DNA of 64,000 bases from Sinorhizobium sp. 6-70. Lineage in GTDB: Bacteria; Pseudomonadota; Alphaproteobacteria; Rhizobiales; Rhizobiaceae. Numbering within the stretch: the stretch's first letter is position 1; each line of letters starts with the position of its first letter. The stretch is from the NCBI RefSeq assembly GCF_030124375.1, contig NZ_JASKLS010000002.1:511802-575801 (forward strand), in the 5' to 3' direction. Under the pieces are notes generated by a model that did no database searches, was not told the DNA's origin, and saw only the letters and a list, made by a program, of their open reading frames with translations. Position numbers and translations under genes: made by a program. Below are positions 52,612-61,122 of the stretch, in pieces.

Positions 52612-53688
52612 TCAGTTTAGTCGCAGGCCTGACTCGCTGTCGAAAAGATGAAGTGTTTCCGGATTGCCGCGCAAGTGAATACGTTCGCCCACCCGGATCG
52701 CGGCATTCCGGGGGAATTCGACGGTCAGCATCTGTCCCTCGCCGATTTCGACATAGGCGTAGGTCTGGCTGCCCAGCCGTTCGGCGACCGCCAACTCGCC
52801 GCTGAACCAGGCCTCTTCCGCCGGACAGGGTGACAGGTCCTCCGGCCTGATGCCCAGGACCACGGGTCCGTCCCGCGACAGATCGATGTCCGAGACGGGC
52901 AACTCGCGACCACGCCGGCGAATTGTGCGCCGCCCGCTACCGTCGCCGACCACATCCGCTGCCATGGTGTTCATGGTCGGGCTGCCGATGAAGCGGGCGA
53001 CGAAGAGGCTTGCCGGACGATGATAGAGTTCGAGCGGCGGGCCGATCTGCTCGATGGCGCCGGAGTTCAGCACCACGATCCGGTCAGCGAGCGTCATCGC
53101 CTCCACCTGGTCATGCGTGACATAGATGGTCGTCGCCTTCATCCGGTTATGCAGCTTGGCAATCTCCAGGCGCATCTCCACGCGCAAGGCGGCATCGAGA
53201 TTGGAGAGCGGCTCGTCGAACAGGAAGGCACACGGCTCGCGCACGATCGCGCGCCCCATCGCGACACGCTGGCGCTGGCCGCCGGAAAGCTGGGCCGGGC
53301 GGCGATCGAGGAAAGGCTGGATCTTGAGGATATCCGCGGCCTGCGAAACGCGCCGGTCGATCGTTTCTTCGCTCGCGCCGCGCATCTTGAGTCCGAAGGC
53401 CATGTTCTCGCGCACGCTCATGTGCGGATAGAGCGCATAGTCTTGGAACACCATGGCGATGTCGCGATCGGACGGCGGCAGCGCGTTCACCACCTTGCCG
53501 CCGATGTCGAGCACGCCGCCCGAGATCTCCTCCAGCCCGGCGATCATGCGCAACAAGGTGGACTTGCCGCAGCCGGATGGGCCGACCAGCACGAGGAACT
53601 CTCCGCTCGCGATCTCGATGTCGACGTCGTGGATGACCTGCAGCGAGCCATAGGTTTTCCGGATCTGCGTCAATGCGATTGCGGTCAC
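52612..53688 (-). CDS. CUT1-type ABC transporter ATPase (UgpC/MalK-like)
   Basis: A 358-residue ATPase. Walker A is GPSGCGKSTLL, the signature is LSGGQRQRVAMGRAIV, and Walker B is AFLFDEPLSNLDAALR. The C-terminal third is the MalK/TOBE regulatory domain. It is divergent from the GntR regulator but almost certainly serves the permeases and binding protein encoded on the other strand at 55477-58545, which lack their own ATPase. A 32-base dyad lies between the two divergent genes. Confidence 0.92.
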   Translation of the reverse strand: MTAIALTQIRKTYGSLQVIHDVDIEIASGEFLVLVGPSGCGKSTLLRMIAGLEEISGGVLDIGGKVVNALPPSDRDIAMVFQDYALYPHMSVRENMAFGLKMRGASEETIDRRVSQAADILKIQPFLDRRPAQLSGGQRQRVAMGRAIVREPCAFLFDEPLSNLDAALRVEMRLEIAKLHNRMKATTIYVTHDQVEAMTLADRIVVLNSGAIEQIGPPLELYHRPASLFVARFIGSPTMNTMAADVVGDGSGRRTIRRRGRELPVSDIDLSRDGPVVLGIRPEDLSPCPAEEAWFSGELAVAERLGSQTYAYVEIGEGQMLTVEFPRNAAIRVGERIHLRGNPETLHLFDSESGLRLN

Positions 53689-53722
53689 GAATTCTCCTCC
53701 AGCGGGCCAATCGGTCCTTGAC

Positions 53723-53754
53723 CATCATTATCGATATCAATATCAATAATGATG
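53723..53754. promoter_or_regulatory. 32-bp dyad, probable GntR operator
   Basis: CATCATTAT on the left pairs with ATAATGATG on the right, and the centre (GATAT..ATATC) is also self-complementary, giving a nearly perfect dyad in the gap between the ATPase gene and the GntR gene. It begins 34 bases before the ATPase start and ends 34 bases before the GntR start, so one site could control both directions. Confidence 0.68.
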
Positions 53755-53788
53755 CAGACGACAATTGGCAACTCCACAGGTCGCAGCC

Positions 53789-54475
53789 ATGACTCATTTT
53801 CCCGCCGCGCCGCATGGCCGAAATGCCGGAAAGCCGGCGAAATCGACTGCTGCGTTCAATGCGCTGAAACGGGACATCATGCTCGGCGTATTGCCCGCCG
53901 GGACCGCGCTGACGGAACTGGATCTGGCCGCCCATTTCTCCTGCAGCCAAGGCACGGTTCGCGAAGCGCTGCTGCAATTGCAGGAAGAGGGCCTTGTCCG
54001 TCGCCAGGGCCATCGCGGCACGCAGGTCTCCGAATGCACGGCGGCCGAAGCCATCGAGATGTTCCGGGTGCGTCAGCAGATCGAGTGCAATGGCATCATC
54101 CGCGTGCTGCGGGCCCCGAGCCGCAATCTCGTCCCGGACCTCAGGGCGCTGCTCGCCGAAATGATGGAAGCCGCCGGGTCGGGTGACGAGCTCGAACTCG
54201 CCTCCTTCGACCGGGACTTTCACCGCCGCATCTTCCAGGACGCACGCCTGCCGGCCCTGGATCCGATCCTGCACCGCTGCCTCGTGCATAACCATCGCTT
54301 CAAGATCTCGCGCAGCACGACGCCGCGCGACCTCATGGCGACCGCACAACGCCACGGCTCGATCATCGATGCGATCGAGAGCGGCGATGTCGCCAGGACG
54401 AGCGCTGCGCTGCGCCATCACATCGCGACGATCGTCGATCTGGGACCGGACGTCTTTCCGGATGCCAGCCAATGA
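53789..54475 (+). CDS. GntR-family regulator (FCD/FadR branch)
   Basis: A 228-residue regulator. The winged helix-turn-helix is LKRDIMLGVLPAGTALTELD followed by FSCSQGTVREALLQLQEEG and RRQGHRGTQV. The C-terminal FCD helical domain holds the metal-ligand positions of this group (Asp/His in SFDRDFHRRIF, then HNHRFK and LRHHIATI). The ATG at 53789 is used; a TTG 24 bases upstream is possible. The stop overlaps the esterase gene (ATGA), so it is co-transcribed with the pathway it controls. It should bind the 32-bp dyad just upstream. Confidence 0.9.
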   Translation: MTHFPAAPHGRNAGKPAKSTAAFNALKRDIMLGVLPAGTALTELDLAAHFSCSQGTVREALLQLQEEGLVRRQGHRGTQVSECTAAEAIEMFRVRQQIECNGIIRVLRAPSRNLVPDLRALLAEMMEAAGSGDELELASFDRDFHRRIFQDARLPALDPILHRCLVHNHRFKISRSTTPRDLMATAQRHGSIIDAIESGDVARTSAALRHHIATIVDLGPDVFPDASQ

Positions 54476-55452
54476 ACGACACGACGAACATGTCGCGGCT
54501 CTCTCCGGAAATGGCAGCGCTGCTTGCCCGCGTCGCGGCGGAGACGGGGCCTCAGGTCGACCCGACGCTGATGCCCCCTGCCGAAGGACGCCTGTTGTCC
54601 GAAGAAAGCAACCGTCGCTGGAACCGTGAGCTGCCCGCGATGGCACGGGTCACGGAGGCATGGATCGAGCCGATCGCAGAACTTGGCTCCGAGAAGGCGC
54701 GCGTCAAGGTCCTCGTGCCCGATCGTCCGTTGGCAGGCGCGATCGTCTTCGCGCATGGCGGCGGTTTCGCCTTCTGCAGCCCGGAAACGCACGAGCGTTG
54801 CGCCCGGGTGCTGGCGCTCGAATCCGGCTTGCCGGTTCTCATGCCGGACTATCGGTTGGCACCGGAAAATCCATACCCGGCCGGGCTCAAGGATGTCATC
54901 GCGACGGTCCGCCAGGTCCCCCTCGTCGTGAACGCTGTCGGCCTCGAAGCCGGTCCGCTGATCCTTGCCGGCGATTCCGCCGGCGCCAATCTGGCGCTCG
55001 CCGCGATGCTGCACGAGCAGGCGATCGGACTGCGGTCAGCAGCGGGCGCGCTTCTCTTCTACGGCACCTATGCCGGCGACTTCGAGACCGCATCCTACCG
55101 GGAATTCGAGAACGGACCGGGCCTGACCACCGGCAAGATGCAGCGCTACTGGTACTGGTATGTCGGCGATCGCGATGTCTCCGCCGACCCCTTGGCCTGC
55201 CCGCTCTTCGCCAAGGACGCGGCGCTCGCCGCCCTCCCGCCGCTTCACTTGATGGCCGCGGGCGTCGATCCCCTGCTGTCGGATACGCTTGCACTCGAGA
55301 AGCGCCTTCGCGGGCTCGGCCGCAGCGAGACGGCGACGGTCATACCGGGCGTCACGCATGGTTTTCTTCAGAACACGCTCGACCTTGCGGCAGCGCGGGA
55401 GGCGCTGGCGCAGGCCGGGCGAGCGGCGGCTCGAATGGCCGCAAACACCTGA
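54472..55452 (+). CDS. Alpha/beta hydrolase, HSL-type esterase
   Basis: A 326-residue esterase of the hormone-sensitive-lipase family. The oxyanion motif is FAHGGGFAFCS (near 95-105), the nucleophile elbow is LAGDSAGANLAL, the acid lies in VDPLLSDTLAL, and the His in VTHGFLQ. The start overlaps the GntR stop by four bases and the binding-protein gene follows after 24 bases. It lacks a signal peptide. In this operon it may remove an acyl group or open a lactone on the imported compound. Confidence 0.9.
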   Translation: MNDTTNMSRLSPEMAALLARVAAETGPQVDPTLMPPAEGRLLSEESNRRWNRELPAMARVTEAWIEPIAELGSEKARVKVLVPDRPLAGAIVFAHGGGFAFCSPETHERCARVLALESGLPVLMPDYRLAPENPYPAGLKDVIATVRQVPLVVNAVGLEAGPLILAGDSAGANLALAAMLHEQAIGLRSAAGALLFYGTYAGDFETASYREFENGPGLTTGKMQRYWYWYVGDRDVSADPLACPLFAKDAALAALPPLHLMAAGVDPLLSDTLALEKRLRGLGRSETATVIPGVTHGFLQNTLDLAAAREALAQAGRAAARMAANT

Positions 55453-55476
55453 ATTCGATTTTCAGAGGAGGAGACA

Positions 55477-56676
55477 ATGAAAATCTGGAGGACATTCACC
55501 ATCGGCGCCGCGCTTGCGGCGTCGCTCGTCGCGAGCGCCGCATCGGCGGAGACCGTTCGCTTCTGGTATCACTTCGACAATCCGGAAAACCCGATGGACG
55601 AACTGGTCGCCAAGTTCGAGGCCGCCAATCCCGGCATCGAGGTCGAGGCGGAAAACGTTCCGTGGAACAGCTACTACGACAACCTCTATACCGCCCTCGT
55701 CGGCGGCAGTGCGCCCGATGCGGCAATGGTCAAGCTCTTCGCCCAGCCGCGACTGATCGAAATGGGTGCGCTCGAACCGATCGGTGAGCGTATCGCCGCC
55801 TGGCCCGGGAAGGCGGATCTGCTCGACAATCTTCTCGAACTCAACAAAGGCCCGGACGGCAAGCAATACTACCTTCCGATCCAGTATGTGGTGCTTTACC
55901 TCTACTATCGCACCGATCTCTTCGAGCAGGCCGGCCTGAAGCCGCCGACGACCTGCGACGAGTTCCGCAATGCCGCGATCAAGCTGACCAAGGCGCCCGA
56001 CACCTACGGCTTCGGCCTGCGAGGCGGCAAGGGCGGCTGGGACCAGTGGGGCGCCTTCGTGCTGTCACAGGGTGCGAAGCTCGAGCCCGGCGGCCTGACG
56101 ACCCCGCAGGCGATCGCCGCCAACCAGTGGCTGATCGACCTCTTCCAGAAAGACAAGGCGATCCCGCCGTCGGCGCCGAACGACGGCTTCCAGGAGATCA
56201 CCGGCGCCTTCAAGAACGGCACGACGGCGATGACCATCCATCACATCGGCTCGTCCAAGGACATGGTGAAGGCTCTGGGTGACAAGGTCTCCGCCGTGCC
56301 CGTGCCGGAATGCGGCGGCGGCCACTGGACATCCTACGGCGATGAATCTCTGGCGATCTTCTCTTCGTCCGAGGTCAAGGACGCAGCCTGGAAATGGGTC
56401 TCGTTCCTCGCGGAGGCCGAGAACAATGTCGAGTTCAACAAGGCGACCGGCCAGTTGACCGTAACCAAGAGCGGCTCGGCGAACTGGAACCTGCATGAGC
56501 GCCGCTTCGTCGACGCCACCGTGCAGTCGCTGCCCTTCGCACATGTGCTGCCGCAGAACACGGCGACCTCCGAGTTCGTCAACACCGCCTGGCAGACTGC
56601 CATGCAGCAGGCCCTGACGGGCCAGATCACCTCCGAGCAAATGATGCAGCAGCTCGAGTCGCTCTTCGCGCAATAA
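55477..56676 (+). CDS. CUT1 ABC transporter substrate-binding protein
   Basis: A 399-residue family-1 extracellular solute-binding protein with a Sec signal peptide (cleavage near SAASA-ET). The mature start is VRFWYHFDNPENPMDEL. The ATG follows GAGGAGGAGACA, a strong ribosome site. It supplies sugars or sugar derivatives to the two permeases downstream. A perfect hairpin follows its stop. Confidence 0.92.
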   Translation: MKIWRTFTIGAALAASLVASAASAETVRFWYHFDNPENPMDELVAKFEAANPGIEVEAENVPWNSYYDNLYTALVGGSAPDAAMVKLFAQPRLIEMGALEPIGERIAAWPGKADLLDNLLELNKGPDGKQYYLPIQYVVLYLYYRTDLFEQAGLKPPTTCDEFRNAAIKLTKAPDTYGFGLRGGKGGWDQWGAFVLSQGAKLEPGGLTTPQAIAANQWLIDLFQKDKAIPPSAPNDGFQEITGAFKNGTTAMTIHHIGSSKDMVKALGDKVSAVPVPECGGGHWTSYGDESLAIFSSSEVKDAAWKWVSFLAEAENNVEFNKATGQLTVTKSGSANWNLHERRFVDATVQSLPFAHVLPQNTATSEFVNTAWQTAMQQALTGQITSEQMMQQLESLFAQ

Positions 56677-56684
56677 CACCCCGA

Positions 56685-56710
56685 GGACTGGCCGGGATGC
56701 TGGCCAGTCC
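56685..56710 (+). other. Hairpin after the binding-protein gene
   Basis: GGACTGGCC and GGCCAGTCC pair perfectly over nine bases around an eight-base loop, eight bases after the binding-protein stop codon. It has no U-run; its likely effect is to protect the binding-protein mRNA and lower expression of the permeases. Confidence 0.6.
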
Positions 56711-56791
56711 CGCCCTCCGAATTCCGTTTTGCCAAGCACCGGCGGACCGGACCAGTTTTGAGAGCCTTTGCCGGCCGGGAAATGACCGCCC

Positions 56792-57715
56792 ATGACCGTG
56801 ACAACCGCCCGTCACCCAACCGATATCGCCATTCCCACGCCCTGGAGCGTGCGGCTGATGCCTTACATGCTGCTGGCGCCCGCGGTGCTCGTCACGGTCT
56901 TCATTGTCTTCTTTCCGATGCTGCAGGCGGTCGTCACCAGCTTCTACGACCTGATCCTGTGGAAGCCGAATGCCAGCCGCTTCGTCGGCTTCGGCAACTA
57001 TCTGAAGCTCTTTGCCGACCCGGTCTTCTGGACGGCGCTCGCAAACACGGCGATCTGGATCGGACTTACCGTGCCGCTGCAAATGGGCCTGGGCCTGGCG
57101 ACGGCCCTGCTTCTCAACCGCGAGTTTCCATGGCGTGGGCTGGCCCGTGCGCTCATCATCATCCCGTGGGCCCTGCCGAGCGTCGTGATCGCGCTCATGT
57201 GGCGCTGGATCTACGACCCCAACACCGGCGTGCTGAACGACATCCTCATCCATCTCTCCATCGTGCGGTCCGCCGTGCCCTGGCTTGCCGATCCCGACCT
57301 CGCGCTCTACGCGATCATTGCGACGCTCACCTGGCAGGGCTTTCCCTTCTTCGCCGTCATGATCCTCGCCGGGCTTCAGGGCATTCCGAAGAGCCACTAC
57401 GAGGCCGCCTCCATCGACGGCGCGACGCCATGGCGAAAATTCGTCCACATCACCCTGCCGGGCATCGCGCCGGTTCTGGCGACGGCGGGACTGCTCCGCG
57501 TGATCTGGGTTGCCAACTCGATGGACGTGATCTTTGTCATGACCGGAGGCGGGCCGGGCTACGCCACCCACACACTGCCGCTCTACGCCTTCGTCCGCGC
57601 CCGTCAGAACCTCGACTTCGGCTACGGCACCGCGATCGCAGTGACCTTCACGATCCTGCTCGGGGCGGTCGTCGCCGTCTATCTCAGCCGCACCATGCGC
57701 GAGGTGGAACGATGA
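56792..57715 (+). CDS. CUT1 ABC transporter permease 1
   Basis: A 307-residue MalF/UgpA-like permease with about six membrane segments and the EAA loop YEAASIDGATPWRKFVHITL. It is the first of two overlapping permease genes. The stop overlaps the start of permease 2 (ATGA). Confidence 0.93.
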   Translation: MTVTTARHPTDIAIPTPWSVRLMPYMLLAPAVLVTVFIVFFPMLQAVVTSFYDLILWKPNASRFVGFGNYLKLFADPVFWTALANTAIWIGLTVPLQMGLGLATALLLNREFPWRGLARALIIIPWALPSVVIALMWRWIYDPNTGVLNDILIHLSIVRSAVPWLADPDLALYAIIATLTWQGFPFFAVMILAGLQGIPKSHYEAASIDGATPWRKFVHITLPGIAPVLATAGLLRVIWVANSMDVIFVMTGGGPGYATHTLPLYAFVRARQNLDFGYGTAIAVTFTILLGAVVAVYLSRTMREVER

Positions 57716-58545
57716 ACAGGCCGAGCACCCTGCGCCGCATCCTCACCACGGACCTGCCGGTGTTCCTGATCGTGCTCTTCGCGATGGGGCCCTTCGCCTG
57801 GATGGTCCTGACCTCGCTGACGCCGACGGCAACGCTCAACGCAACCGGCGTCTCTGTTTCGCCCGCGGGCTGGAGCCTCGACAATTATGTGCGGCTTCTG
57901 CGGCAGACGTCCTTCCTCGACAACATGCTGGACAGCCTGATCATCGCCTGCGGCACGGTCGCGCTCGGACTGGCGGTCGCCGTGACCGCTGCCTACGCCT
58001 TCTCGCGCTTCCGCTTCGCGGGCCGCAAGCTGCTGATGCTGCAGTTCCTGCTGATCAACATGTTCCCGGTCGTGCTGCTCATCCTGCCGCTCTTCATCCT
58101 GATGCGGCGGATCGGCATCCTCGATACACATTTCGGGCTTGTGCTCGCCAATGCGACGGTCGCCATTCCCTTCGCCGTCTGGATGCTGACGAGCTATGTC
58201 GGCGCGATCCCGAAGAGCCTCGACGAGGCGGCGATGATCGACGGCTGCTCGCGGATGACCGCACTCCGCCGCGTCGTGCTGCCGCTCACCATGCCCGGCA
58301 TCATTTCGACCGGCATCTACATCTTCATCACCGCCTGGAACGAATATCTCTACGCCTTGACGCTCGGCGGCCGCAATGTGCGGCCCGTCACCGTCGCCAT
58401 CCAGACGCTGATCGGCGAATACCAGATCGAATGGGGCCTTCTCGCTGCCGGCGCGGTGGTTGGCGCCATGCCGGCAACAATCCTCTTCCTCCTCGTCCAG
58501 CGCCGGCTGATCGGCGGCCTGACGCAGGGCGCGGTGAAGGGGTGA
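57712..58545 (+). CDS. CUT1 ABC transporter permease 2
   Basis: A 277-residue MalG/UgpE-like permease. The EAA motif is [20 protein letters not shown] and the C-terminal end carries the usual [10 protein letters not shown]. The ATG at 57712 was chosen for its overlap with permease 1; a longer upstream frame lies inside that gene. A repeat block separates it from the epimerase-like gene. Confidence 0.93.
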   Translation: MNRPSTLRRILTTDLPVFLIVLFAMGPFAWMVLTSLTPTATLNATGVSVSPAGWSLDNYVRLLRQTSFLDNMLDSLIIACGTVALGLAVAVTAAYAFSRFRFAGRKLLMLQFLLINMFPVVLLILPLFILMRRIGILDTHFGLVLANATVAIPFAVWMLTSYVGAIPKSLDEAAMIDGCSRMTALRRVVLPLTMPGIISTGIYIFITAWNEYLYALTLGGRNVRPVTVAIQTLIGEYQIEWGLLAAGAVVGAMPATILFLLVQRRLIGGLTQGAVKG

Positions 58546-58550
58546 CGCTA

Positions 58551-58652
58551 ATGCATATCGCTCAAAGTGTGCAGCGGTTTGGGACAACGACATGCACAAA
58601 ACAAGGACCCAAAGCGCGTTGCACGAATTCGATCGAATGCGACCCGCTTTAA
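58551..58652. repeat. Palindromic repeat block inside the ABC operon
   Basis: The left module (58551-58597) starts ATGCATATCGCTCAAAGTG and ends in GGGACAACGACATGCA; its reverse complement is present at 26015-26065. The right part contains AAAGCGCG and CGCTTT as outer arms of a second stem. It sits between the permease and epimerase genes, with no coding capacity. It may reduce or stabilise expression of the two downstream genes. Confidence 0.75.
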
Positions 58653-58668
58653 TGAAAGAGGACAGGCA

Positions 58669-59550
58669 ATGAACCCCGTCGGGTTGATCTCCATGCAATA
58701 TGCGCGGCCCTTCACGGCCGAGCACTTTCCGCTTTTCCGCGAGATGCGCAGGCTCGGTTACGACTTCGTCGAGCTCCTGGTGCCCGAGCCCGGCGAACTC
58801 GATCTTGTCGAGACCCGCAAGGCTCTGGAAGCGGCCGAGCTTTCAGTCGTGCTCGCCGCCCGCGTGAACCTCCAGCGCAACCTTTGCTCCGACGACCCCG
58901 CGGCCCACCGCGCAGGCATCGATTACCTGAAATACGCTGCCGACTGCGCCGCTGCGCTCGGCGCCACGATCGTCGGCGGTCCGCTGACCGGCAACCCCCT
59001 CGTCTTCGCCGGACGTCCGCCGCAGCCCGTCACGGAAGAGGAACGCCTCGCCCGCAAGGCCCGCTCTGTCGCCGGACTGAAGGAGGCCGGCGACCACGCC
59101 GCGATGCTCGGCGTCACGCTTGCGGTCGAGCCGCTCAACCGCTTCGAAAGCGACGTGCTCTGCACGACGAAGCAGGCGATCGAGCTCCTCGATGCGGTCG
59201 ACCACCCGGCGGTGCAACTGATGCTCGACACCTTCCACATGCATATGGAGGAGGCTTCGATCGCCGAGGCAATCCGGCTCGGCGGCAGGCGCGTCGTGCA
59301 TTTCCAGGCAAACGAGAACCATCGCGGCTTTCCGGGAACTGGCGCCACCGTCTGGGTCGAGGTGTTCCGCGCGTTGCGCGAGATCGGCTACGAGGGGCCG
59401 GTGTCGCTGGAACCCTTCCGCCGCGACGATGACCGGTTCGGCGTGCCGCTTGCCCAGTGGCGGCCGCCGCACGAAGACGAGAGCGCACGCCTCAGAGCCA
59501 GCGCCGAATTCATCAAATCCCACATCCTGCTTACGGAATATCGTCGATGA
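58669..59550 (+). CDS. Sugar isomerase/epimerase, ketose 3-epimerase-like TIM barrel
   Basis: A 293-residue xylose-isomerase-like TIM-barrel protein. The four metal ligands of the D-tagatose/D-psicose 3-epimerase family can be placed: Glu in AVEPLNRFE, Asp in LMLDTFHMH, His in VVHFQANENH and Glu in VSLEPF. The ATG at 58669 follows AGAGGACAGGCA. It should epimerise or isomerise a free ketose or a keto-sugar. It overlaps the following dehydrogenase gene (ATGA), and the two probably act one after the other. Confidence 0.9.
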   Translation: MNPVGLISMQYARPFTAEHFPLFREMRRLGYDFVELLVPEPGELDLVETRKALEAAELSVVLAARVNLQRNLCSDDPAAHRAGIDYLKYAADCAAALGATIVGGPLTGNPLVFAGRPPQPVTEEERLARKARSVAGLKEAGDHAAMLGVTLAVEPLNRFESDVLCTTKQAIELLDAVDHPAVQLMLDTFHMHMEEASIAEAIRLGGRRVVHFQANENHRGFPGTGATVWVEVFRALREIGYEGPVSLEPFRRDDDRFGVPLAQWRPPHEDESARLRASAEFIKSHILLTEYRR

Positions 59551-60542
59551 CACTCAAGATCGGTTGGATCGGGTGCGGTGTACACGCCACCCAAATGCTG
59601 CTCCCGCAACTCGTTCGCCATGACGTTGAGCTTGCGGCACTCTGCGACATCGATGGCAAGCGCCTGGCCTCGGCCGGCCGGCAGTTCGGCGTGTCGCGGC
59701 TGACAAGCGACGCCGCCGAGCTCATCTCCATGTCGGGCATCGACGCGATCGGCATGGCTGTCGGGCCCGACCAGCATCTTGCCTTCGGCAAGGCGGCGCT
59801 CGCGCGCGGTCTCCCCGTCTTCATGGAGAAGCCGCCCTCAGGCAGCGCCGCCGGCGCGCGGGAACTGCTGGCTGCCTCCGAGAAATCCGGCAAGCCGCTC
59901 CTGGTCGGCTTCATGAAACGCTATTCCGCCGGCAACAAGATTGCCGCGAACATTCTGCGCTCCGGCCGCTTCGGCGAGATCTACGGCCTGACCGGCTACT
60001 ACATGACCGCCCCCGGCTATTTCGCTGGCGACGTGGACTACACCGGCTTCTTCCTGCACCATTGCGTGCACTACATGGACCTCGTTTCCTTCCTGGTGTC
60101 GCCGGTCTCCAGACTTTCGGCCCGAAAGGTGGAGAAGCAGCCCGGCAAGGTGCTGTTCCATGTCCATTTCGACTTCGAATGTGGCGCGATCGGCACGATT
60201 GCCATGGGCACCGCACAATCGCGCGGGGCGCCGGTCGAGCGGATCGAGATCATGGGCGACCACCAGCGCATCGAGATCGACAACGTCATCGAAGTGCGCT
60301 GGAACCGCAATCCGGCCTTCAAGGTGGACGATCCGGCGGCGGCGCTTTCCGAGACCGTTGACAGTCTCACCTGGAAGCCGAACTTCACGGCGGCGGCGAA
60401 CGAGGACCCGAAGGGCTACCATTCGCTCCTCGCCGACGCCGTTCCGGCGCTCGCAGGAGCGACGACCGCAGCCCCAACCATCCGCGACGGCGTCGTCGCC
60501 ATGGAGCGTCTGGAGGCGCTCCGGCGTGAACTCGCCCTTTAA
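59547..60542 (+). CDS. Gfo/Idh/MocA-family oxidoreductase
   Basis: A 331-residue NAD(P)-dependent dehydrogenase. The N-terminal Rossmann motif is IGWIGCGVHATQMLLP, the catalytic Lys is in FMEKPPSG (near residue 94), and the C-terminal half is the family's beta-sheet substrate domain with a His-rich segment (FFLHHCVHYMD). Members oxidise inositols, sugars or 3-keto-glycosides. It overlaps the epimerase gene by four bases and ends this ABC operon. The pair suggests a keto-sugar intermediate. Confidence 0.91.
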   Translation: MTLKIGWIGCGVHATQMLLPQLVRHDVELAALCDIDGKRLASAGRQFGVSRLTSDAAELISMSGIDAIGMAVGPDQHLAFGKAALARGLPVFMEKPPSGSAAGARELLAASEKSGKPLLVGFMKRYSAGNKIAANILRSGRFGEIYGLTGYYMTAPGYFAGDVDYTGFFLHHCVHYMDLVSFLVSPVSRLSARKVEKQPGKVLFHVHFDFECGAIGTIAMGTAQSRGAPVERIEIMGDHQRIEIDNVIEVRWNRNPAFKVDDPAAALSETVDSLTWKPNFTAAANEDPKGYHSLLADAVPALAGATTAAPTIRDGVVAMERLEALRRELAL

Positions 60543-61122
60543 ACGCTCAGGAAGTTGCTACCGTAATGGCGCCAACGGTAACACAGACCGCGCAAGGGGT
60601 ATTTACAATCGTCTGTTCAGCAGATCGAACCAGAGCAGCCTCGCTGGTTGTGGTTCCCGTTGATAGATTCTGCGCCAAACGCTCATAATCTTACGGCTGT
60701 TCTCGACCCGTTGCTGCCGCTCATGGATACGGACCGGAATTTCCGGTGCCGGCCCGTTCCAGACTTTGTGTCCACCCGCCGGAGCGTATGCAGCGGGGTG
60801 TAAAGCCGCCATGGAACCTGCTCGACGCCTGGTTCATGCCATTGAACCCGTCACAATAGTCGTCATTGCCGGTTCCCGGCACCCAGCGTCGTTTCATCCT
60901 GTTCCGCTTTCGCATCCATGATCACGCCGAGGCTGACGCGAAGGCGTTAAGGAGCGTTTTGAGGCTGTGCTACAGCCTCTCGATAACGACACTGTTCATC
61001 CGCAGCGCCTTGCGTCCATCGATTAGGCGCGACATTCCTAATCGTGTTTCGTCCAGATCGCGGTAGAATTGCCGGGCGGTCTGGCTGCCGAAAAGATCGG
61101 AGCTAGGCCGGAGGATTCTGCG
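60543..61122. other. 580-bp gap with no recognised gene
   Basis: The stretch between the dehydrogenase gene and the large cyclase gene has several short open frames on both strands (for example 60603-60812 and 60721-60915, minus), none resembling a known family and none with a clear ribosome site. The right end holds CCGGAGGATTC, the ribosome site of the cyclase gene. The base composition is less coding-like than the flanks, so decayed sequence is likely. Confidence 0.5.

Noticed and set aside
53147..54646. A 499-codon open frame on the minus strand across the GntR gene and part of the ATPase gene
   Set aside because: The two known families on the proper frames explain this DNA; the long frame includes out-of-frame parts of the ATPase gene and lacks any motif.
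60603..60915. Two short minus-strand frames in the 580-bp gap
   Set aside because: Neither resembles a known protein, both lack ribosome sites, and they overlap each other; decayed DNA is more likely.
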